Assembly: GCA_009746045.1 (NCBI GenBank)
Contig: RPFO01000027.1
Location: 4,712,177 to 4,776,176, forward strand
DNA: 64,000 nucleotides
From: Mesostigma viride
Lineage: Eukaryota; Streptophyta; Mesostigmatophyceae; Mesostigmatales; Mesostigmataceae
Reading direction: 5' to 3'
The notes below the pieces were generated by a model, which did no database searches, had not been told where the DNA came from, and was given only the letters and a program-made list of their open reading frames with translations. The position numbers were made by a program, and so were the translations under genes. Below are positions 55,553 through 64,000 of this stretch, piece after piece; the stretch's first letter is position 1; each line of letters begins with the position of its first letter.

Positions 55553-55940
55553 CACGATGGCCAGCGTGGTGGGTTGATGGCAAGATGGCCATGGGTTGAT
55601 GGCATGATGGCCACCGCGGTGGGTTGATGGCAAGATGGCCATGGGTTGATGGTATGATGGCCACCGCGGTGGGTTGATGGTGTGATGGCCATGGGTTGAT
55701 GGTGTGATGGCCACCGCGGTGGGTTGATGGCAAGATGGCCATGGGTTGATGGCATGATGGCCACCGCGGTGGGTTGATGGCATGATGGCCATGGGTTGAT
55801 GGCATGATGGCCACCGCGGTGGGTTGATGGCATGATGGCCATGGGTTGATGGCATGATGGCCATGGATTGATGGCATGATGGCCACCGCGGTGGGTTGGT
55901 GGTGTGATGGCCATGGGTTGATGGCATGATGGCCACCGCC
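55553..55940. repeat. 26-bp minisatellite with CCACCGCGGTGG palindrome
   Basis: About fifteen units alternate GATGGCC(A)CCGCGGTGGGTT and GATGGCCATGGGTTGATGG. Every other unit holds the perfect 12-bp palindrome CCACCGCGGTGG. Confidence 0.93.
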
Positions 55941-56134
55941 ATTGTAGAACTCCTGTGGACCGGTACCGTGGTGCCCACCCTATGTGGGCCTTTGGTGGGC
56001 GCGATTTCGGTGACTGGGTTTTAGGCATCACGGCGCAAACTAGGCGTTGCAGTTGTTTATGGGGACAAAGTGGGATGTTTTGATGCCCAAAACTGGCTAG
56101 CTTTTGGGCATCATTACGCAAACTAGGCATGCTG

Positions 56135-56602
56135 GTGTTACGGCTTCGCAAGGCAACCCCGTATTCTATATATAGGGTGCCCAGGTCCTTTGCTAGGGAC
56201 TTCGGCTTCGCAAGGCAACCCCCTATTCTATATTTAGGATGCCCAGGTCCTTTGCTAGGGACTACGGCTTCGGGGGCAACCCCCTATTCTATATGTAGGG
56301 TGCCCAGGTCCTTTGCTAGGGACTATGGCTTCGCAAGGCAACCCCCTATTCTATATATAGGGTGCCCAGGTCCTTTGCTAGGGACTACGGCTTCGCAAGG
56401 CAACCCCCTATTCTATATATAGGGTGCCCAGGTCCTTTGCTGGGGACTACGGCTTCGCAAGGCAACCCCCTATTCTATATATAGGGTGCCCAGGTCCTTT
56501 GCTGGGGACTACGGCTTCGCAAGGCGACACCCTATTCTATATATAGGGTGCCCAGGTCCTTTGCTGGGGACTACGGCTTCGCAAGGCGACACCCTATTCA
56601 AG
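56135..56602. repeat. 62-64 bp minisatellite with internal hairpins
   Basis: About seven and a half units containing CCCTATTCTATATATAGGGT, itself a hairpin, then GCCCAGGTCCTTTGCT and ACTACGGCTTCGCAAGGC. Confidence 0.93.
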
Positions 56603-57447
56603 GATATTGTTGTGTATGGGGACACATTGGGATGTTTTGCTTTGTGCGGACTGAGATGAATCTAATGTATAATGGACTGATATAAGTGGGGGGTGTTCCC
56701 CAAGGCAAGGCAACACGAACGGAAACCAACCCCTTTGATAGGGATTCCCTTGCTTGTGACATAACTATTAACAGTCAGCGCGACAACATGCGACATTATT
56801 GGAAACCAACCACTTCTAAAGGGGTGGCCTTGCTTGTGACATTACTATCAACAGTTATAGCGACAACTGGCGGCGTGATTGGCAACCAACCCATTTGCGG
56901 GCTGCCTTGCGAAGCGGTAGGATCCGAAAGGTAGGATCGGGGCTTGATAGGCATGCGTGTGTATGACAGAGTCGTGGCCATGCTATATAACGTGGCGATA
57001 GTCCAAGCATGCCTGCATGCGCCCATGATAATTATACTATGCTTAAAGTTGTGTCGATTAACAATAACACGACAATGCAGTAGCCATACTCGGTTAGTTA
57101 TAGCATAAGTGTAAGCTGTATCAATAACAAAAACTTGAGGATACAATAGCCATACTCGTGTGTGTATGTAAGTCAGAGTCATTGCCACATGAATCGATGC
57201 ACGTATCTACTGGCCACGGCGCGCGCTGCTCCATTTCGCAACAGAGTCGTTAGGGTTGAAAGGCACCCATGGTTCCACCGCGGGTGGACCGGTGTGTGGG
57301 GACTCGACATTTTCACAATCTAACGGTAGCTAAGGTGGATATGTGGGGGCTATAGACCCACCACTTTCCAGGTCATGTGCCATTCGATGATGGTAATAGT
57401 GTCCGTCATAACTACGGTAGCAGTTATCGCAATAGTCACCATGATGG

Positions 57448-57692
57448 ATACTATACTATGTAACGATGGACACTATACTATGTAACGATGGACACTATAC
57501 TATGTAACGATGGACACTATACTATGTAACGATGGACACTATAATATGTAACGATGGACACTATACTATGTAACGATGGATACTATACTATGTAACTATG
57601 GACACTATACTATGTAACGATGGATACTATACTATGTAACGATGGATACTATACTATGTAATGATGGACACTATACTATGTAACGAGGGTCT
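57448..57692. repeat. 22-23 bp minisatellite
   Basis: About eleven copies of GATGGACACTATACTATGTA with AC, with GATGGATAC variants. The flanking 56640-57450 holds no gene I can support. Confidence 0.93.
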
Positions 57693-58215
57693 AATAGCCA
57701 CTGGCATTTTTTTCTTCCCCTGACCATCCCTGCTCCTGCATGATCACTCATCAAAGTCATGTGCTGTTTTTGCAACGTTAATGTCTGATGTGCTCATGGT
57801 CTCCCTGCTGTTGCAATCCTTACAACGTTGGGTGACCCTTGCTGTTGCTGACCCTTGTCGACCTTCCTTACTGCGTGCTGTTGCAAACCCCTCCCGCACC
57901 GGTGCCCTCTTCGTTGTCCTTCCTCATCCTCTCCTTTTCGTTGCCTATTCTTTTTTCTTCCTCATCCTCTTCTGCCCCTCTCGCCGATCCTTCCTCCCTC
58001 CCTACTGTCCTCTCCCTTCTTCCCCCCTCCCATTCCCTCCTCCCCTTCCTCCTCCCCTCCTCCCCCCTCACCCGCACACCCTCATTTTTTTCCCTTTTTT
58101 CTTTTTGTTTTCACACCCTCACCCCCCCGCACCCCCCTCCCCGTTACCCCACCCCACCCCCCACTCACATCCTTCCCCGGCATCCCCCTTCCCCCCCCCC
58201 CCCCCCCCCCCGCAG

Positions 58216-61200
58216 CCTGCCCCTCTACAGTCCCCCACGGCCACGAGCCCTGCCCAACCGACCTCAACATCGACCTCACCTTCCACGCGACCCTGTCCCC
58301 CCCCAGCTCCCTCCTGGGGCCCTCCACCTGGCACCCGTCCCCCTTCCACTCCAAGTTCGTCCAGCTGCTCGGCCTCAAGGACCCCTGCCGCGTCGACGTG
58401 ACTTTCGGTAGGCGCGACCGCGCCGAGGCCTTTGCGGCCGACCGTAGAGTCTCCGACGTCTACGTCACTGTGACGCTCCACGTGGACTCCGAGGGGCCCC
58501 GAGGGCGGGGCCTCGTAATCCGTCGGTTCAAGATGTTGGAACAGTCGGCGTTCCTGGGCGCGTTCGTGGCGGTTGTACAGCCGATGGTGGCAGATGCAAG
58601 CAGCAAAATGGAATTCCAGGGGGTGGACACAAAAGTGTACACGGGGCCGGCTCCGCCGCCAGCGGAAGTACAGGAACCAACGGCTGCTTCTGCATTAACG
58701 CAGCCGTCATCGTCGACACAGGCGGCCGCGCCGTCCCAGGCATCGCAACCGCTGATGGGCAGGCCCTCAAAGCCTCATTCCCAGCAGCACTCGGGCGCAC
58801 ACGCGCAGCAGACTGGCGGACCCTCACAAGTGGGGTCAGACCCCCAGGGGGCGGGAGCCGATCCCAAGAAAGAGCAGCCCGAACCCCAGAAGGGCAAGAA
58901 AAGCAAGGCGGCTGGTTCCCAAAAGCATCTAGGGGGGCAGATGACAGAATTGGGTCCCCAGGAGGCTGCTGCCGTGGCCGCAGCACCTACCGCGGCATCG
59001 GTGTTATCGGCCACCATATCCCTGCCCGCTGTCACACCGGCATTTCCGGCCCCTTTGCCCGTCGGTCCTTCCCTCGATCTGTCTCCTGGGGGGGGACCCA
59101 AAGAACCAGCAAAACGCGGCGGCAAGAAGAAAGGCCAGGGGGGGCAGGACAAGCAGGGGGGCCAGGACAAGCCCCCAAACGGCCCCACGGGCGGACAAGC
59201 CGTCGTGGATCCGAGTGGCCTCATGCAGGGGCAGCCGCACCGGTCGGCTGCGCCTTCCCCGTACATGGGATCTCATCAACACAGCCCGCAGGCTGGGATG
59301 GCGGGCATGGGGGCCATGCCAGCACCCGGCTCCTCCATACCGGGACGCAGGACACCCATATCCATGCCCACAGCCACTGCCGATTGGCAAACTGGGGGCA
59401 TGGGTGGCGCGGCGGTGCACGGCCAGGGCGGCCCGGTCGGCGGCGCGCATCCGTCACCGCCCCATCCTGGCGTCTCCCATAGTCCGTCATCATTGTCACA
59501 ACAGCAGGTGCCATCGGCATCGTCGCAGCCTGCGCCCGCATTGGTGTCGCAGACGCCAGCATCATCATCGGCGGCGGCGGCAGCGGCGAAACCCACGATG
59601 TCGGAACGCCAGCAACAGCAGCAGCAGCTACTCGCCACTTATTCCCAGAAACGGCTACAGGAAGCCAAGCAGCAGCAGGACGAGAAGGCACAGGAGAGGT
59701 TCCGACGGCTGCTGCCGGCCCAGCAAAGGGTTGGGGCCAGTCAGAGATCCGGCCCAAGACCCAATGGGGCGGTGGTCCTGAAGGCAACCGTGGTAGGGAA
59801 TACCGCGGTTGCCCTGCCGGCGACCTCATCGGGCCCTCTTGGCTCGAGTGCAACAAATGGGGGCGAGTTGACCGCGGGCGCTGGGGTGATTCCCGCAGGC
59901 GGTCCTGGCGGCGGTAACGGGGCATCCCCGCCGGCCACGGGGCCACCCCCGCAGGGCGCCATCATCCAGGGGTTGATCAAGGGGTTAGTGAACCGGGGGG
60001 CCGGCGGAGGGGCAAAGGGGCGCAAGTGGCGCGAGATGGCGTCCTCAGGCGGGTCACAACCCGGCCGTGGTGGTGGTAGTAGCGGTGCTAAGAAACCCAA
60101 AGGGGAGGGAGCGATTACTGCGCCAGGGCCAGCAGGTGTGGAGGCAACAACGGCGGCGAACCCAGCGGGGGGGGTGGCCCCTCTGGGAGCCAGCGACCCA
60201 GCCGCTGACTTCTGGGGGACGCAGATCAGTCAGCACACGCTGGCTTTGGCTTCCACGTTGGGGGAGGACGAGGATGATGACGAGGAGGGAAGCGACGGAC
60301 AAGCAGGGAGCGGAGCAGGAGCAGGAGCGGGAGCTGGGAGCAAGAGTTCTCCAAGGGAGCAGGGTGGCGGCTCCCCAGGGTCCCGCCAGGGTGGCGGTCC
60401 GTCAGGGACAGGGGGCGGTCGTCCCGCAGGCAAGGCTGTTGACACCAAAGGGGCCGCAGGGGGGTTCAAGGGCGTTCCTGGTCGTATTTACTGCTTCCTT
60501 TCGGATAACGACCTTCACGTGAACGTGCGGGTCGCGGAGCTAGACTCCAGTGATGGCAGCGCGGGTGGGGGGGGGAGGGGGGGACATCAAAGTGGATCTA
60601 CTGGGCGTGCTGTACAAGGGGACCACGGTTATCGTCTCGGCGCAATCACAGCCGTCGGCAGTCGGGTCGTCGCTGGTGGGGAGAGCCCGGGCGCGTGGCG
60701 CGGTGCTGGGTGCCATTACAGTGGATGGGGTAGGTGTCCCTGCGCTTTCCTCAATGGTTGATGTGGTGGATGCGCCGGGGCCGATGTTGCCACCTTTGTC
60801 TTCTGTCGTCCCGCGGCTTGGCGAGGCAATACCTTTTCAAAGGGGTTTGTTCAGTTATTGTTGACTGTTGTTATGATCCTTGTCATGGTTTGTTACTGCC
60901 GGTATGTGGGGTTGTACGTCATGGGACATGTGGGTGGGTACCATCACGGCGGACTTTCTAAGTTTTGTAGACGTAAGGTTTGAGCTATTTCTACTGTCCT
61001 CATATTTGTACTTATATAGCGATCCTCATGTTATATATGGCGATCACTAATTCTTGGGTTTACCACGTGAGGCGTGGTGCTGGATTCGGTTACGACAAAT
61101 AGAGTAGGTCAATCACTATTTTTGCTCGTAGGTCAATCACTATCTTTGCTCGTAGGTCAATCGCTATCTTGGTTAGAAGGTCAAGCACGATCCTTCTTAT

Positions 61201-62370
61201 CGGTTCGGATGGCCATGGTTGCAAATCCTTGGTACAGCGATGAGATACTTGGGTCCCTTCACCAGCTCAGGTGCGATGCTGGGATTGATCATTGCAAAGA
61301 ATGTGTGTTTGGTGACGATGCTGTCGTTGTTATCGATGGAACGGCTTATGTGTGTCGGGGTTTTATACTTTCGAGGTTTGCTTCATTGCAGGATGCCGAT
61401 ATTTGATCACAGACTGATATTCACAGTAGTTGTTACTCCAATATCGTAGTAGCAGCATGAAACGGTGGGGGGCTGCTATCGTAGTAAACCCTAGACGGCG
61501 CTTGTGTCCCCCTGTCAAAAGACCCAGATCGCCGATGAGTTCGAGGCCAAGTCGCTACTCTCCCAAGCCCTTGTTGTCCCCCGAATATCCACTAAACCCA
61601 CACGAGCAGGGCAAGCCCGAACAGATCCAAATCGCCGCCCGTGCGACTGTGCACTAAGTCTGATGTCAATGCCCTTGTTTAACTACAAGTAACCCTTAAA
61701 TAAGCCCGCACCTGTGGCCCCTTCGCAAGCAGATCCAAATCACCGCTGACTGGCTCCAACGCGGGCTAACGCAAACCTAAGCTCCCACCATGTTACTTGA
61801 AATTACCCCCCACCCCTGTCCCAATAACAACATATCCAAATCGCTGCCCAACTCCAATGCGCGCTAACTGATATAGATGCCCTCGTCATGCTATGTTTCT
61901 ATAACGATGAAACCCGCCCATAAACCCTGTCCCACCAACAACAGATCAAAGTCGCCAGCGACTCCAACGCGCGTGGCGTCTACGCGCGTTCCGGCCTGCA
62001 CGTGCGGCGCGAGCGGGGAAAGTTTGTCAACATCAAAATCCCCGAACCCCAGCTGAAGCTCCAGGTCGAGATTGTCCCCGCCACGCTGTGGCAGAAGGCA
62101 TCCAGGGGCGGGGGTGGTGCCGGCGCCAGTAACGACAAAGGCGACGGCCAGAATTACCTCAAGATCGGCGTGAAGGTTCAAAGTGAGTCCTCTCAAGACA
62201 GGCATGGCCTCCTGGGCCAGTTCCTGCGGTCAAGCACAGGGTTCACACCGTGGTTCAAGGCGCTGGGCCGGCTGTCCCGTCACGAGGGCGAGGTGGATCA
62301 TTACGTGACGACGGGCATTCTTAACCCCGACTGCAAGTACTCGCAGTTCCAGGCGCCGGCGCCGCGCTGA
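58216..62370 (+). CDS. large low-complexity protein with root-cap/VWD-like C-terminal region (5' end unresolved)
   Basis: The first supported exon starts after a long pyrimidine/poly-C tract and CCGCAG (58215) in phase 1, so an upstream exon is missing. About 130 residues form a folded-looking region (CPTDLNIDLTFHATL, FGRRDRAEAFAADRRVSDVYV). Some 600 residues rich in Pro, Gln, Ser, Gly and Ala follow. VPGRIYCFLSDNDLHVNVRV then marks a domain resembling the plant/algal root-cap/VWD-like family. A frameshift in the G-run at 60563-60583 must be passed to reach DIKVDLLGVLYKGTTVIVSA; this exon ends at 60729. The last exon, 61945-62370, ends with LLGQFL...EGEVDHYVTTGILNPDCKYS, again like that family's C-terminus. 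A structural extracellular role is inferred only from composition and domain resemblance. Confidence 0.6.
60730..61944 (+). other. intron with acceptor copies and a 24-bp repeat
   Basis: Holds a four-unit 24-bp repeat (GGTCAATCACTATCTTTGCT, 61105-61190) and at least three degenerate copies of the final exon's acceptor edge (near 61622, 61730 and 61827), before the real one at 61944. Confidence 0.7.
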
Positions 62371-63490
62371 TAAGTTATAAATATAGTTTTTATTCAACAT
62401 ATTGTGGATTGGAGCAACCGAACCAATGTGCTGATTGCAGTGGACGCGACGGGTAGACATGCGAGTAGTGCTATTTTTTCTTACTTATGGATAGATTAAG
62501 TGAGACAGTGAGATATTTATTTCTATTGCTATTGTCTAATTGGTGGTGAAGGTATTGTCGAGGCAAGCAGCAAATATATACTAAATGCTGCTAAGCGCTG
62601 GGACGCGAAAGTTTAAGTAGCTCCAACACGTATTCGAACTAGGACCTCTGGCCTGATTCCGCGGCTATATGGGTCTCCTGATCTTGATATGGGTCTCCTG
62701 ATCTGAAGGCATCCCAAGTTACAGCCCAACTGCGAAAAAACTCTATACCGGAGAGTTCTGCCAGTATGAGGAAATTGTGCTAGATATTCTACTTGAGCTA
62801 ATGGTGTGCAGGAGTACTTCACACCTCTCCACTCGATACCAAAGGTATCGAAAACTGAAACAGGTAGTATCGACAACGGCTGGATCTGAACACAAAATCC
62901 GGTTCAGGGGGAATGAATGAATAAATTAATTAATTAATTAATTAATTAATTAATTAATTAATTAATTAATTAAGGGGAGGGGACACCCCTAAAGGGCACT
63001 TTTCTGGAAACCATACCTATGCATGAGCTAAAAATCCAATTATGATTGGGGACCATAAATATGATAAAAAAAAAATTTTCCAGCCACTTGGGGGGGGTAC
63101 TAGCCCCCACCATACACCGGTAACACGCTAAAAATAGAAAAAGACGCTATTTTAGTCACATTTTTTCTAGGACAATGGGCAAACATATTGGGACCAAATC
63201 ATATATTTCCATATAGTTCCCTGACTTTTGAGAAAGTCTGCCTAATTTTGAGCACAAAATAACCATGTTTAGACACATTGATGGATTTCCCCGCAAAAAG
63301 GGTACTTTTTTAATCAAAAAAAAATAAAACAAATCATAAACACATGCAATAGTGCCAAATCATATATTTTCAAATATTACACGTTGGGAGACATGCAGCC
63401 CCAAATTTTCAGGTCATTCTGACAAGCGCAGCCCTATTTGATGGATATTCCTAGATCGCCACCTGACAGCGCCAGACACTAGCAAAATGC
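62371..63490. other. AT-rich intergenic region between convergent genes
   Basis: Contains (TTAA)n at 62924-62972, A-runs at 63068-63078 and 63314-63330, and a duplicated ATATGGGTCTCCTGATCT near 62667 and 62686. No coding frame is supported. Both flanking genes end here. Confidence 0.55.
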
Positions 63491-64000
63491 TCATTCATCA
63501 TCACTATAGGCGCCCCCAGGCTCGCAGTCTTGGCAGTACCACTCCCCCTTTGGCACAGTTTCGAGGGTGAGTCCCGTGCACAGCATGTGGGCCCCCTGCA
63601 CGCAATCGGTGCCACCACAGATGAGAAAGGGGTTGTGAGTTGTGTGTGTGGGGCCCCGCAGAACATGCACAGTCTAGCATCAACATCCATGTCATCCCCA
63701 TCCTCATCCCCTGCCCCCCCTTCCTCATAGTGCACCCCCTTGCTGTATGTGCAGCGGTCCTGCTTGCCCTCCTTCCAGTGCCTTTTCTTCTTCTCTAACT
63801 TCCTTTTCATCTTGCGCCGCTTCCAGTCATGCTGCCCCTTCAGCTGCTGCTGCCACTCCCTCTTGGTGATGATGGTCCCCAGCTGCGCCTCGACAGCGGG
63901 GGTCACTGTCACACCCAGTTCCTCTGCATCCTCTAGCCACCACTGTTCACCGTGCTGCACGTGCAGTATGCCCACCGCGCATGCACCTGGGTACAGCCCT
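63491..64000 (-). CDS. PHD-finger protein, C-terminal part, apparent frameshift
   Basis: The frame enters from beyond the window end and runs through a Lys/Arg-rich helical stretch (KRRKMKRKLEKKKRHW) and an acidic linker (DEDGDDMDVD) to CMFCGAP. After a CA-rich run near 63633-63650 the reading continues in another frame: HNPFLICGGTDCVQGAHMLC, then LETVPKGEWYCQDCEPGGAY and a stop at 63491. Together they supply the PHD pattern C-x2-C ... C-x4-C-x4-H-x2-C ... C-x2-C, which binds zinc and usually reads histone H3 tails. Whether the frameshift is real, an indel in the assembly, or a sign of a pseudogene is open. The N-terminal part and partner domains lie outside the window. Confidence 0.7.

Noticed and set aside
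55341-58215. Direct splice from the glycosyltransferase exon (55340) to 58216
   Set aside because: The donor leaves phase 0 while the 58216 acceptor needs phase 1. A hidden small exon could reconcile them, but I could not find one.
62625-62730. Possible tRNA on the minus strand (GTTCGAAT-like loop)
   Set aside because: No matching D-arm or acceptor stem could be drawn; a duplicated ATATGGGTCTCCTGATCT interrupts the place of the anticodon arm.

Overview
The window is eukaryotic nuclear DNA. GC-rich exons are split by many GT-AG introns, non-LTR retrotransposons are present, and microsatellites and minisatellites are extremely abundant. The gene content (an intraflagellar transport protein, a dynein light chain, a PHT4-type plastid anion transporter, a putative extracellular-matrix protein) points to a flagellated photosynthetic alga. 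A green alga is my best guess; the species cannot be named from sequence alone.

Layout. 1-2080: CGAACATG-rich repeat and the 5' flank of the first gene, with one possible transit-peptide exon. 2088-10882 (+): seven-exon PHT4/ANTR anion transporter. 11069-12355: a 5'-truncated LINE 3' end abutting a structured dispersed repeat (repeat A), itself carrying a small insertion. 13881-14207 (-): LC10/DNAL4-type dynein light chain, head-to-head with IFT80. 15250-37667 (+): complete IFT80, which I resolve into 19 phase-compatible exons encoding 763 residues. It is 22.4 kb long because its introns hold a 3.2-kb CCCCTT array, a 161-bp satellite, many microsatellites and a foldback element. 39133-45131: an ORF1-only LINE-like element, repeat A copy 2, and a nest of minus-strand LINE 3' ends including a reverse transcriptase. 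48295-51313 (-): a second, zf-RVT-type LINE. 51610-52257: a second foldback element. 52803-55340 (+): secreted fucosyltransferase-like protein. 58216-62370 (+): large low-complexity protein with a root-cap-like C-terminal region. 63491-64000 (-): end of a PHD-finger gene that runs off the window.

The most unusual signal is in the introns. In the PHT4 gene, IFT80 and the 58-62 kb gene, introns repeatedly contain diverged copies of their own exon edges: a splice site plus 30-60 bp of exon and flanking intron, often two to four times in a row. Because the copies include intron sequence, they look like DNA-level tandem duplications anchored on splice junctions, not retrocopies. They leave series of decoy splice sites beside the real one. 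IFT80 and LC10 both act in cilia and are divergently arranged across about 1 kb, so co-regulation is plausible. The plastid transporter is metabolically unrelated to them.
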